From contig NZ_JAPSIB010000010.1 in assembly GCF_031179145.1 (NCBI RefSeq), positions 33,585-97,584 of the forward strand: 64,000 nucleotides of DNA, written 5' to 3'. This DNA is from Brevibacterium sp. (lineage in GTDB: Bacteria > Actinomycetota > Actinomycetes > Actinomycetales > Brevibacteriaceae). A model generated the notes under the pieces. The model was not told where the DNA came from and ran no database searches. It worked only from the letters and a program-made list of their open reading frames with translations. How positions within the stretch are numbered: the first letter of the stretch is position 1; each line of letters opens with the position of its first letter. The translations under genes and the position numbers were made by a program. This document shows, in pieces, positions 27,639-36,080 of the stretch.

Positions 27639-29135
27639 TCAGGTGCCGCAGAAGGTCCGATACGGCCCGAACCCCTCCGGCGCGGGTGCGGCATAGCGCT
27701 GAGCGCCGGGGCGCTCGGTGTACGGGGAGGTGACGAGGTCGAGGAGGCGGGTGAACGGGTCGAGGTCGCCCGTGGTCGCCGCTTCGAGCGCTTCCTCGAC
27801 GAGGTGGTTGCGGGGGACGTAGACCGGGTTGGTCCGATCCATGAGAGCCGGGTCGGGGCCCGCGGTGCGCCACCGACGCAGCCAGCCGTCGATATCGGTG
27901 TCGTCCGCCCCGGCCCCGGCCACGAGGGAACGGACTGGTTCCTCGTCGCCGCGAGCCGCGGCGCTCAGGGCGCGGAAGAACGAGGTGTAGTCGACCGCAT
28001 GCGCCTGGAGAATCGGGAACAGGTCGGCGATCAGGGTCGATGCTTCGTCGGGGGCAGGCTGAGGAGCGTCGGCGACGGTCGCGGCGTCGGCCGGGGTTCT
28101 GCCGGGCAGGCCGAGTTTGGCTCGCATCCCCTGTGTCCACGTGGCGCTGTAGTGCTCTCGGAATCGGCCCAGTGACGCCTCGGCGAGCTTCACCGCTTCC
28201 TCCTGGTCCTGGGCGAGGAGCGGGAGGAGTGATTCGGCGAAACGGGCGAGGTTCCATTCGGCCACCAGCGGCTGATTGCGGTAGGCGTAGCGTCCCGTCT
28301 CATCGATCGAGGAGAACACCGTCTGAGGGTCGAAGGCGTCCATGAATGCACACGGGCCGAAGTCGATGGTCTCTCCCGAGATCGTCATGTTGTCGGTGTT
28401 CATCACCCCGTGGATGAAGCCGACATGCATCCATGCGGCGATGAGCTCCGCCTGCCTCCGGATCACTGAGTCGAGAAGAGCCAGGTAGGTGTTCTCGGCA
28501 GAGGCGGCGGCCGGATGATGGCGGTCGATCGCATGATCGGTGAGTCGTCGGAGGAGGTCGCTGTCGCCGGTGGCGGCAGCGTACTGGAAGCTTCCCACTC
28601 GCAGATGGCTGCTGGCGATGCGGGCGAGCACCGCGGCGGACTGCAGACCCGACCGGTGGATGTTCCCTCCCGTGGTCGTCACCGCCAGGGAGCGGGTGGT
28701 GGGGATGTTCAGCGCGTGCATCGCCTCGCTGATGAGATGTTCGCGCAGCATCGGGGCCAGAGCCGCGAAGCCGTCGCCCCCGCGGGCGAACGGCGTCGGT
28801 CCCGAGCCCTTGAGGTGGAGGTCGACGAGCCCGCCGCCCGGTCGCGTCAGCTCGCCGATGAGAAGGGCCCGACCGTCGCCGAGGCGGGGCGAATACCATC
28901 CGAACTGGTGACCGGAGTACGCCTGTGCCACCGGGGCGGCACCCTCGGGAACCAGGTTCCCAGTCAGCAGACGCGCCCCCTCGTCCGTGCGGAGCTGCGC
29001 GGGATCGAAGCCGAGGTCGCGCGCCAATTGCTCATTGAGCACCAGCACCATCGGGGCGGGGAACTCCTCGGCGCGCCAGGGGATCGCCATCTCGGGCAGC
29101 TCCCGGGCGAATCTGCTTCCGACGGCGACGCTCAT
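27639..29135 (-). CDS. selO: SelO/YdiU pseudokinase (protein adenylyltransferase)
   Basis: 498 residues. The SelO fold shows [23 protein letters not shown], the nucleotide loop [26 protein letters not shown] helix ([20 protein letters not shown]), and the metal-binding [20 protein letters not shown]. The C terminus carries a lone Cys (FCGT) where animal SelO has selenocysteine. The family transfers AMP to proteins in redox stress. Its ATG overlaps the stop of the upstream ABC-chimera remnant by 4 nt, so that remnant is now its leader gene. Confidence 0.93.
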   Translation of the reverse strand: MSVAVGSRFARELPEMAIPWRAEEFPAPMVLVLNEQLARDLGFDPAQLRTDEGARLLTGNLVPEGAAPVAQAYSGHQFGWYSPRLGDGRALLIGELTRPGGGLVDLHLKGSGPTPFARGGDGFAALAPMLREHLISEAMHALNIPTTRSLAVTTTGGNIHRSGLQSAAVLARIASSHLRVGSFQYAAATGDSDLLRRLTDHAIDRHHPAAASAENTYLALLDSVIRRQAELIAAWMHVGFIHGVMNTDNMTISGETIDFGPCAFMDAFDPQTVFSSIDETGRYAYRNQPLVAEWNLARFAESLLPLLAQDQEEAVKLAEASLGRFREHYSATWTQGMRAKLGLPGRTPADAATVADAPQPAPDEASTLIADLFPILQAHAVDYTSFFRALSAAARGDEEPVRSLVAGAGADDTDIDGWLRRWRTAGPDPALMDRTNPVYVPRNHLVEEALEAATTGDLDPFTRLLDLVTSPYTERPGAQRYAAPAPEGFGPYRTFCGT

Positions 29136-29515
29136 TTCAGCCCCGCCTCGCTCAGCCAGTCACCGGCGATGTCGGCGGCGGGAAGCTTCTCCTCGGTGCT
29201 GCGGGAGTTGAGCTTCATCAGTTCCTCGGTCGTCAGCTTCGCACTCACCTCGTCGACCACCTCGGAGGCGGCGTCATCGACCGCATCGCTGGCCACGGGC
29301 ACGACGTGGGTCGCCACATCCGTTCCGTCGATGAGGACCCGCCCCAAGGTGGGCTCGACCATTCTGTTGACCATGCGCAGGAGCGTCGTCTTGCCCGACC
29401 CGGAGGAGCCGACGAGGACCACGGTCCGGTGGGACGGCACGGTGAGCGAGAACTCGGTGACTGCAGGACTGGAGCCCGGGTAGACCTTCGACACCGCTTC
29501 GAATTCGATTCCCAC
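29132..29515 (-). pseudogene. In-frame chimera of osmoprotectant ABC ATPase N-terminus and binding-protein C-terminus
   Basis: 127 residues from a GTG at 29515 preceded by GAGGAG. Residues 2-68 are the start of an OpuCA/ProV-type ATPase with Walker A (GSSGSGKTT, 36-44) but no Q-loop, signature or Walker B. From about residue 71 the sequence becomes the end of a glycine-betaine/choline-type substrate-binding protein (SEVVDEVSAKLTTEELMKLN, ending DWLSEAGLK). The rest of the ATPase, the permeases and most of the binding protein are missing. A single in-frame deletion of an opuC-like operon explains this, with the junction near 29300-29320. It cannot transport; it may still be expressed as the upstream partner of selO. 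Confidence 0.78.
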
Positions 29516-29693
29516 AGGTCGCTCCTCAGTGTGATGCGCAGCGTGATCCGCATCCTTGCCGGACAGCAGGGCTTGTGTTTGAAACATTAGCATCAGGACA
29601 CGGGGGCGAGCAGGAGCGAATGGTCGAGTAGAGTTTCAGGGGACGCCCGGGCGGTGATGCCCATGACCGAGCAGTGAGAGAAAGCCTGAACCA

Positions 29694-30614
29694 GTGCCCC
29701 ACGTAAAGAACGTCTTCGCCTCTCTCTCGTCGCTGAAGGCGGCGACCCGCGCCCGCGCCCAGTTCGACGACCCCGATCGGAAGTTCGACGCCGAGTCGGT
29801 CTTCCCACCGGCATCGACCCGGCCCGAACCCGCCGACGCGATCAATCTGCTCCTGCGCGTGCTCACCGACGCCGAGGGGACCGCGGACAGCGAGAGGACC
29901 GCGGACGGCGACATCTTCGCCCTCGTCCACCTTCCCGCCGATGGCAGTGGGCTCTTCATCCTCGTATTCAATCCCAGTACCGAAGTCGAATCCGGTGTCA
30001 GCCTCGGGACGCTGGTCGACGAATCCGGATGGCCGGTGTACGTGGCCGTCGTCGAAGAGTTCCTCGGCCAGCGGGTCGATCACGTGATGGAGCTCGACTT
30101 CGACGCGCTCGCCGCGATCATCGACCGGCTGGGCCCGCTCGCCGTCTACAGTTCGACTGCGTTCACCTCCGGCACCGCAGAATTCGTCAGCGGTACGAAC
30201 CATCTCACCGGCGAGACAGCCCGGCCGTTCGCCACCACCTCTGCCGTCGACGACGCCGGGCAGACACGCACCCGCAACCAGCGGGCGCTGCTGCGCGCGG
30301 TCGTCGGAGCACTCAACTTCGGGTGGCTGGCGAAGAATCCCCAGGAGCTTGTCGCCATCTTCGGCGAGGTCGCTGCGGGCTCCCGGACCGATGCCGGCGT
30401 GACGACCAAGGAGCTCGCCGGACTCTCCGGGCGGCTGCGCCAGGTCGCACAGACCGACATCATCACCGTCACGGTCCCGACGACCTCGCGCCGCGAGGAA
30501 TCCGGGGCCGTGAGGGTCGGTTTCGATGAGGAAGCCGTCCCCGCCCTGCGGGACGCACTGGGCGCAGGTGAGGGCGCCGAGTTCGTCCGCGGCATCGCCT
30601 CTCTCGGGTACTGA
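29694..30614 (+). CDS. LCP-like (LytR-CpsA-Psr) domain protein without a membrane anchor
   Basis: 306 residues. The middle resembles an LCP core: DFDALAAIIDRLGPLAVYSS, a glycine/threonine loop with NHLTGETARPF where LCP enzymes have LNGxQAL, and RTRNQRALLRAVVGALN like the R-x-x-R-Q motif. The usual N-terminal transmembrane helix is absent, and the conserved arginine pattern is partly changed, so phosphotransferase activity is uncertain. The GTG at 29694 is the only start that keeps this domain; there is a TAGAGT -10 at 29629-29634. Family assignment is tentative. Confidence 0.6.
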   Translation: MPHVKNVFASLSSLKAATRARAQFDDPDRKFDAESVFPPASTRPEPADAINLLLRVLTDAEGTADSERTADGDIFALVHLPADGSGLFILVFNPSTEVESGVSLGTLVDESGWPVYVAVVEEFLGQRVDHVMELDFDALAAIIDRLGPLAVYSSTAFTSGTAEFVSGTNHLTGETARPFATTSAVDDAGQTRTRNQRALLRAVVGALNFGWLAKNPQELVAIFGEVAAGSRTDAGVTTKELAGLSGRLRQVAQTDIITVTVPTTSRREESGAVRVGFDEEAVPALRDALGAGEGAEFVRGIASLGY

Positions 30615-30644
30615 GAGCACGATGATCGGCTGGGGCGACGTGGC

Positions 30645-31187
30645 TCAGTCGGCGGAGATCAGCTTCCCGCTCTTCGACAGCTCCGGGTCCGTGCAGGAGG
30701 ACAGGTCGAAGCAGCAGGGCCGACGCTTGCCGTCCTCGAGCTTCGAGATCGACACCCGCACGCGCTTGGCCCGCGTCTCCGGATTCTTCGTCGCCCCGAT
30801 CCACCGCACCCATTCCCAGCGGGCCATCGGGGTCAGACCGGCCCACACCTCGGCGAGGTGAGGGGCGCCGCCGAGGGCGGCCGAGAAGTCGGAGGGCAGC
30901 TCCGGCTCCGGCCAGTCCTTGGTCGGGGTCAGCGACACCGCGACTTCACCGCCGCCGAGGCGCTCGCCCAGTTCGTCGTCGATGCCGATCCAGTGACCGC
31001 GCATGCCGTCGGGTTCGACGACGATGCGCTGCTGGTGTTCACCGATCATGGCGTGAGCCGCCACCTGCCCCCGGGAGGGAAGTTGCGCGCTGGCGTCGTC
31101 GGGCAGTCTGATGATCGTCCGGTCGCCGAGCTGCTCCGGGTTGCCGGTGAACGCGATCGGCTGAGAGGTCTGTTTCGTGGTGGGCAT
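30645..31187 (-). CDS. YdeI/OmpD-associated-family protein (DUF1905-like)
   Basis: 180 residues. The N-terminal ~95 residues are a small beta-barrel resembling DUF1905 (IIRLPDDASAQLPSRGQVAA), and the C-terminal part is the OmdA/YdeI helical segment (LAEVWAGLTPMARWEWVRWI, then GATKNPETRAKRV). The family is implicated in envelope stress and peptide resistance in other bacteria, without a known biochemical activity. It follows the carnitine thioesterase by 48 bp in the same direction and may be read through from that operon. Confidence 0.82.
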   Translation of the reverse strand: MPTTKQTSQPIAFTGNPEQLGDRTIIRLPDDASAQLPSRGQVAAHAMIGEHQQRIVVEPDGMRGHWIGIDDELGERLGGGEVAVSLTPTKDWPEPELPSDFSAALGGAPHLAEVWAGLTPMARWEWVRWIGATKNPETRAKRVRVSISKLEDGKRRPCCFDLSSCTDPELSKSGKLISAD

Positions 31188-31235
31188 CGGCTGGCTCCTT
31201 CGGGGATGAGGCGATGTGCTGACAGGATAGCCGTG

Positions 31236-31733
31236 TCACCCGATTCGGCGACCGCTCCACTCGGGCAGGTGGGTGTCGAGGGTCGCGATGCGGGCTCTGA
31301 CCTCCTCCGGGAAGGGAACGGTTCCGCCCTCGGCTTGGTTGACGTGCAGGGCAAGGATCTCTTCGGTTGCGACGACGGTGGAGCCGACGACCATCTCATA
31401 TGCGAGGTGCAGCTTCTTCGCCCCGGCGGAGACCAGATGCGCCTTGACCTGGAGGCGGCTGTCGAGTGACACCTCATCGAGGAACCGGATATGGGATTCG
31501 ACGGTGTACAACGAGCAGCCGGTGGCTTCCCGGTAGGCGGCGTCAAGGCCGAGGCGGTCCATCAGTCGGTCCGTGGCGAATCCGAACACGAGGACGTAGT
31601 AGGCCTCCGACATGTGCCCGTTGTAATCGATCCACTCAGGAGCGACGTCGGTGACGTAGCCCGGCAGGGTTGTCGCCGACGGTGGTGTCGCGAGGGAGTC
31701 GGCCGCCGAGGTGGTGCCCCCGGTTCCGGTCAT
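31236..31733 (-). CDS. cdhB: Hot-dog acyl-CoA thioesterase, probable betainyl-CoA thioesterase
   Basis: 165 residues. The catalytic DYNGHMSEAYYVLVF motif is the N-G-H-M-x-x-x-Y pattern of 4-hydroxybenzoyl-CoA-like thioesterases, with SLYTVESHIRFLDEV as the central helix and strand. By position, overlapping the carnitine dehydrogenase gene by 4 nt, it should hydrolyse glycine-betainyl-CoA to glycine betaine and CoA, as CdhB does in Pseudomonas carnitine catabolism. The first ~25 residues are Thr/Ser-rich and probably not part of the fold. Confidence 0.82.
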   Translation of the reverse strand: MTGTGGTTSAADSLATPPSATTLPGYVTDVAPEWIDYNGHMSEAYYVLVFGFATDRLMDRLGLDAAYREATGCSLYTVESHIRFLDEVSLDSRLQVKAHLVSAGAKKLHLAYEMVVGSTVVATEEILALHVNQAEGGTVPFPEEVRARIATLDTHLPEWSGRRIG

Positions 31734-32764
31734 CCCGCGGCCCCGTCGAGCTCTGCTGCGGAGACCGTGCCGGAGGCGGAGGCTGTGCCCGCGGAGGCCG
31801 CGTCGGCGCCGGCGGAGCTGAGTCCCGAGCCGGTCAGCCTCCGCAATGCGATGATGCCGGCGTCACGTTCGGCGACGAGGTCGACGATCGTTCGTTCGTC
31901 GCTGGCCTCGAGGCATCCGGCCACGACGTCGTCGCGCAGCTTCTGCGTCAGCTCCGGAGCGGTGAGCCGCGTCCACGGGGACTTGAGGGAGGGTCCGAAG
32001 TGGTCGAGCATATGCGCCATTCCGCCTTCGCCGCCGGCGAGGTGGAAGGTGAGCATCGGCCCGTGGAAAGGCCAGCGCAGGCCGGGACCGTCCGTGATCG
32101 AGCGGTCGATCTGGTCGACGGTGGCTTCGCCGTTGTCGATCATGTGCAGCGCTTCGCGCCACAGTGCCTCCTGCAACCGGTTCGCGATGAAGCCGGGGAC
32201 CTCGCGGTCCATCCGGATGACGGACTTGCCGATCCGGGAGTAGAAGTCGGCCGCCCAGCCGACGGCCTCGGGCGAGGACTTCTCTCCGCCGACGACCTCA
32301 ACGAGGGGGATGAGGTAGGGCGGGTTGAAGGGGTGACCGACGACGAAGCGTTCGGCGTGAGTGACCTCGGTGGCCATCTCGGTCGTCGAGTATCCCGAAG
32401 TCGAGGACCCGATGACGACGTCGGGTTCGCAGACGGCGTCGAGGTCGGCGAAGAGCCGGCGTTTGAGGTGGAGATCCTCGGGCGCCGACTCCTGGACGAA
32501 GCCGGCCCCGGCGACCGCCTCGGCGAGGTCGGTGTGGATCGACCAGGCCGACTTGTCGGCGCCGTCGACCTTGTCGAGTTCGGACAGGGCCGGCCAGGCG
32601 GCATCGATGAGGCGGGAGAGCTTCTCGCCGGCGACGGGAGAGGGATCCCAGACCCGCACCGAGTAGCCGCGAGCGAGGAAGTAGGCGGTCCAGCCGCCCC
32701 CGATGGTGCCGGCTCCGACGCAGGCGACCGTCGTGATGTCCTCCATGGTGGGGTACGTGCTCAC
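31730..32764 (-). CDS. cdhA: L-carnitine dehydrogenase (3-hydroxyacyl-CoA dehydrogenase family)
   Basis: 344 residues. The NAD motif GAGTIGGGW follows TVACV near the N terminus, and conserved dehydrogenase features are [33 protein letters not shown] (catalytic His) and [16 protein letters not shown]. It oxidises L-carnitine to 3-dehydrocarnitine with NAD+. The operon context (BKACE enzyme upstream, thioesterase downstream, each overlapping by 4 nt) distinguishes it from beta-oxidation enzymes. The GTG at 32764 overlaps the upstream stop; ATG at 32746 is an alternative. The last ~35 residues are an Ala/Ser/Gly tail. Confidence 0.87.
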   Translation of the reverse strand: MSTYPTMEDITTVACVGAGTIGGGWTAYFLARGYSVRVWDPSPVAGEKLSRLIDAAWPALSELDKVDGADKSAWSIHTDLAEAVAGAGFVQESAPEDLHLKRRLFADLDAVCEPDVVIGSSTSGYSTTEMATEVTHAERFVVGHPFNPPYLIPLVEVVGGEKSSPEAVGWAADFYSRIGKSVIRMDREVPGFIANRLQEALWREALHMIDNGEATVDQIDRSITDGPGLRWPFHGPMLTFHLAGGEGGMAHMLDHFGPSLKSPWTRLTAPELTQKLRDDVVAGCLEASDERTIVDLVAERDAGIIALRRLTGSGLSSAGADAASAGTASASGTVSAAELDGAAG

Positions 32765-33672
32765 AGTTCTGCTCCGATCGCCGTCGGCACCTGCACCTTG
32801 AGGTCGAGGATCTCGCGAGCTTCGGCCGGGGTGGCGACCTGGGCGCCGAGGCTCTCGATGATGGATACGGCACGATCGGTCAGCGACTCGTTGGTGGCCT
32901 TGACGCCCTTGGCCAGGTACAGATTGTCCTCGAGTCCGACGCGGGCATGCCCTCCGGCGAGCACGGACTGGGCGACCCAGGGCAGCTGGTCGCGTCCGAT
33001 CGCGAAGGAGGTGAACTCCGCTCCCTTCGGCAGCATGCCGACCATTGCGTGAAGCAGTCGGGCGTCGACCGGGGCGCCGTAGGGAATGCCCATGCACAGC
33101 TGATAGAGCGGCGGCGGATCGATGAGCCCCTCCTCGACGAGGACATTGGCGAACCACAGGTTGCCGGTGTCGAAGATCTCGAGCTCCGGACGAACCCCGA
33201 GGGTCTGGATCTTCTTCGACCCTTCCCTGAGCATGTCGGGGGTCGACACATAGATGTTCGAGCCCTCACCGAAGTTGAGCGATCCGCAGTCAAGGGTGCA
33301 GATCTCAGGCAGGAGCTCTTCGACATGAGGCAGGCGCTCGAGAGCGTTGACGAGATCGGTCCCGGGCATCTGGGAAGTGGGCTCCTGGGGATCGATGACC
33401 AGGTCGCCACCCATCCCAGCGGTGAGGTTGATGACCGGGTCGACATCTGATTCGCGGATCAGGCGGACGACCTCCCGATAGTATGCGACCTCCCGTGAGC
33501 CCTGCTTCGTCTCGAGGTCGCGGACATGGATGTGGACGACCGAGGCGCCGGCGCGGGCCGCGGCGATCGCATCGGAGGCGATCTCCTCCGGGGTGACCGG
33601 GACGTGCTCGCTCTTATCAGCGGTGTCGCCGGCTCCGGTGACGGCGCAGGTGAGAATGACCTTGCGATTCAT
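32761..33672 (-). CDS. cdhC: BKACE-family 3-keto acid cleavage enzyme (dehydrocarnitine cleavage)
   Basis: 303 residues. Landmarks are [20 protein letters not shown] at the start, the Zn-binding histidine pair in [18 protein letters not shown], the conserved E in [15 protein letters not shown], and [17 protein letters not shown] near the end. BKACE enzymes transfer the acetyl end of a beta-keto acid onto acetyl-CoA. Here the likely reaction is 3-dehydrocarnitine + acetyl-CoA to betainyl-CoA + acetoacetate. The ATG overlaps the stop of the regulator gene. Confidence 0.9.
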   Translation of the reverse strand: MNRKVILTCAVTGAGDTADKSEHVPVTPEEIASDAIAAARAGASVVHIHVRDLETKQGSREVAYYREVVRLIRESDVDPVINLTAGMGGDLVIDPQEPTSQMPGTDLVNALERLPHVEELLPEICTLDCGSLNFGEGSNIYVSTPDMLREGSKKIQTLGVRPELEIFDTGNLWFANVLVEEGLIDPPPLYQLCMGIPYGAPVDARLLHAMVGMLPKGAEFTSFAIGRDQLPWVAQSVLAGGHARVGLEDNLYLAKGVKATNESLTDRAVSIIESLGAQVATPAEAREILDLKVQVPTAIGAEL

Positions 33673-34529
33673 GATGGCTCCTCATCAGAATTGGTGAAGA
33701 CGGATCGGTTGAGATAGGCAGACAGGCGTCTGCGGAATGTGGCCACGTCGAGGACGCCGGTGAGGACCTTGACACCGAAGCCGTCAAGCACTGAGGTGAG
33801 TTCGTCTGTCATCTCCGCGCTGTCGCGGGCGCGGACGACACCGCTGGCCTGCCCATCCTCCAGCGTGGCCCGGACGGTGCGGGACCAGCGGTCGTAGCTG
33901 GCGTGGTAGTCGGGGACGGATTCGTTCTCGAGGGCCAGCCGGCTCCACATCTGGAGCCAGATCGACCATTCGCTGCGCGCCGTCCGGCCGACCGGCGACT
34001 GCAGCTCGAGCAGGCGCTCAAGCCTGCGCTTGGGATCGGGGATATCACCCAACCAGGCGATCTGCCGGTCGAAGGCGAGTTTGACCGAGTAGCCCAGAGT
34101 GGCGTCGAAGAGCCCCGACTTGCTCGGGAAGTAGTAATGGACGCTGGCGCTGGAGACGCCGGCGGCCTCAGCGACGTCGGCGATGCGGACGGAGTCATAG
34201 CCGAGCCGGGCGAACAGATCCCAGGCGGTTTCGACGATGAGTCGGCGCGGCGTGGGGCCATCGGCGTTGACGAGACCGGCTGCGAGCTTCGGGGGAGTGG
34301 CCGAGACGCTGGACTCCTGACCGAGCAGCCACTGCACGGTGACGCCGGTGGTGGTGGCGACCGCGACGAGTTCGGCCGCTGTGAAATTGCGGCGACCGGC
34401 CAGGGACTTCGACAGCTTCGACTCGTCGATGCCGATGGTCGCCGCAAGCTGCCGCTGGGACAGCCCGCTGGCACTGATCGCCTGCTTCGCGCGAGTGGCG
34501 GTGGAATCGTCGTCGACGGTCGGAGCCAT
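33669..34529 (-). CDS. XRE-TetR fusion transcriptional regulator of carnitine operon
   Basis: 286 residues with two DNA-binding domains. Residues ~12-75 form an XRE/Cro-type helix-turn-helix ([20 protein letters not shown], then [20 protein letters not shown]), and from ~95 there is a TetR HTH ([20 protein letters not shown], then [19 protein letters not shown]), followed by a TetR-type helical ligand domain. It is the first gene of the carnitine operon. A leaderless promoter and an inverted repeat lie just upstream, suggesting autoregulation, probably with carnitine or an intermediate as ligand. The ATG at 34529 has no Shine-Dalgarno sequence. Confidence 0.85.
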   Translation of the reverse strand: MAPTVDDDSTATRAKQAISASGLSQRQLAATIGIDESKLSKSLAGRRNFTAAELVAVATTTGVTVQWLLGQESSVSATPPKLAAGLVNADGPTPRRLIVETAWDLFARLGYDSVRIADVAEAAGVSSASVHYYFPSKSGLFDATLGYSVKLAFDRQIAWLGDIPDPKRRLERLLELQSPVGRTARSEWSIWLQMWSRLALENESVPDYHASYDRWSRTVRATLEDGQASGVVRARDSAEMTDELTSVLDGFGVKVLTGVLDVATFRRRLSAYLNRSVFTNSDEEPS

Positions 34530-34536
34530 GACTGAG

Positions 34537-34586
34537 AGCCTAGGCGGAAATTGCGCAGATCGCAAGGGTAGCTGACCAACCGTCAG
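34537..34586 (-). promoter_or_regulatory. Leaderless promoter and operator of carnitine operon
   Basis: On the minus strand: -35 TTGCGA (34560-34565), 17-bp spacer, -10 TAGGCT (34537-34542), then 7 nt to the ATG of the regulator. Directly upstream of the -35 is the inverted repeat CTGAC-CAACC-GTCAG (34572-34586), and ATCGCAAGG occurs twice (34559-34567 and 34591-34599), a plausible binding site set for the fusion regulator. Confidence 0.65.
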
Positions 34587-34655
34587 TGCTATCGCAAGGT
34601 CGTCGGGGCGACAGCATTCGGGTGCCTCGATTCCGGTGTCTTGCTCCGGGCTGCC

Positions 34656-36068
34656 TCAGCCGCTGATCACCTGCGGTTCGGACACCGCCTTGAGTCCCTC
34701 GACGCCGAACTCACGACCGTAGCCGGACTGCTTCATCCCGCCGAAGGGCACCATCGGGTGCAGCCCACCGTGGGAGTTGATCCACACGGTGCCCGCCTCC
34801 AGGCGCGCCGCGACTCGCTTCGCCTCCTCACGATCGTTCGACCACACCGAGGCGCCGAGCCCGACCTCGAGCTCGTTGGCGAGCCTGAGAGCCTCGTCGA
34901 TGTCGGAGTACCGGACGATCGGCAGGGCGGGGCCGAACTGCTCTTCGACGACCAGTTCGGCATGGGGATCGATGTCCGTGACCACGGTCGTCGGGTAGAA
35001 GTAGCCCGGAGCATCGGGCTCGGGGTTCCCTCCGAGAGCCACGGTGGCTCCGCTGGCGCGAGCGGAATCGACGAGCCGTTCGACGATGTCGTACTGCGCC
35101 TGGTTCTGCAGGGGTCCGAGGAGGTTGCTCTCGTCGAGGCCGACGCCCATCGGGACGTGCTTCGCGAATTCGGTCAGGGCCTCGACCACCTGGTCGTGGA
35201 CCGAGTCATGGACGTAGAGGCGCTTGAGCGCGGCACACGTCTGGCCGGTGTTGATGAAGGCACCCCAGAACAGACCTTCGGCGATCGCGACGGGATCGAC
35301 GTCGGGAAGGACGATGCCCGCATCGTTGCCGCCCAGCTCCAGGGTCAGCCGGGTGACGTTGTCAGCGCTGGCGGCGATGATCTGCTTGCCCACGGGGGTC
35401 GAGCCGGTGAACATCACCTTCGAGACCTTGTCGCTCTGTGTCAGAGCGGCACCGACGACGGAGCCCTTGCCGGGAATGACGGTGAGGACATCTTCGGGCA
35501 GCACTTGGTTGAGCACCGCGACGAGGGCCATGACGGACAGGGTCGTTGTCTCGGCGGGCTTGATGACCACGGTGTTGCCCATCCGCAGGGACGGGGCGAT
35601 CTGCCAGATCGAGATCATCATCGGCCAGTTCCACGGCGAGATCGCTCCGACGACGCCGAGGGGACGATAGTGCATCTCCGCTCGGCCCGATTCGTCGTCG
35701 AGGATGACGCCGCCGGGCAGCTCGGTGTCCGCAGCCGCCCGCGTCCACACGGAGCACGCACCCACTTCGAACCGGGCATTGGGTCCGTTGAGTGGCTTGC
35801 CCTGCTCGCGGGAGAGCAGCTGGGCCAAGGGTTCGGCTGCGGCCTCGATGGCGTCCGCCGCGCGGTGCAGATAGATGGTGCGTTCCTCGTCCTCGAGCCC
35901 CGCCCATCGCGGCTGCGCGGAGGTCGCCGCGTCGAGGGCGGCCTCGAGGTCCTCGAGACCCTTCACCGGGGCGCGGCCGATGATCTTACCGGTCGCCGGA
36001 TCGCGGACTTCGCGTGCATCCGGATCGTCCGAGGTGACGGCGGCGAGCAGACTGTCGTAGGTATTCAT
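34656..36068 (-). CDS. NAD(P)-dependent aldehyde dehydrogenase
   Basis: 470 residues, normal for the family. Cofactor-binding and active-site signatures are SPWNWPMMISIWQIAPSL, TGSTPVGKQI, the general-base glutamate in TLELGGNDAG, and the nucleophile cysteine in NTGQTCAALKRLY. It starts 12 bp after the amine oxidase stop, preceded by AGAGGAG, so it should oxidise the aldehyde released by that enzyme (for example phenylacetaldehyde to phenylacetate). It ends 126 bp before the carnitine regulator and is not part of that operon. Confidence 0.92.
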   Translation of the reverse strand: MNTYDSLLAAVTSDDPDAREVRDPATGKIIGRAPVKGLEDLEAALDAATSAQPRWAGLEDEERTIYLHRAADAIEAAAEPLAQLLSREQGKPLNGPNARFEVGACSVWTRAAADTELPGGVILDDESGRAEMHYRPLGVVGAISPWNWPMMISIWQIAPSLRMGNTVVIKPAETTTLSVMALVAVLNQVLPEDVLTVIPGKGSVVGAALTQSDKVSKVMFTGSTPVGKQIIAASADNVTRLTLELGGNDAGIVLPDVDPVAIAEGLFWGAFINTGQTCAALKRLYVHDSVHDQVVEALTEFAKHVPMGVGLDESNLLGPLQNQAQYDIVERLVDSARASGATVALGGNPEPDAPGYFYPTTVVTDIDPHAELVVEEQFGPALPIVRYSDIDEALRLANELEVGLGASVWSNDREEAKRVAARLEAGTVWINSHGGLHPMVPFGGMKQSGYGREFGVEGLKAVSEPQVISG

Positions 36069-36080
36069 CGGGTTCTCCTC

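Noticed and set aside
27639..29135. Selenocysteine in SelO
   Set aside because: The C-terminal site is an ordinary Cys codon with the stop two codons later; no in-frame TGA or SECIS-like hairpin.
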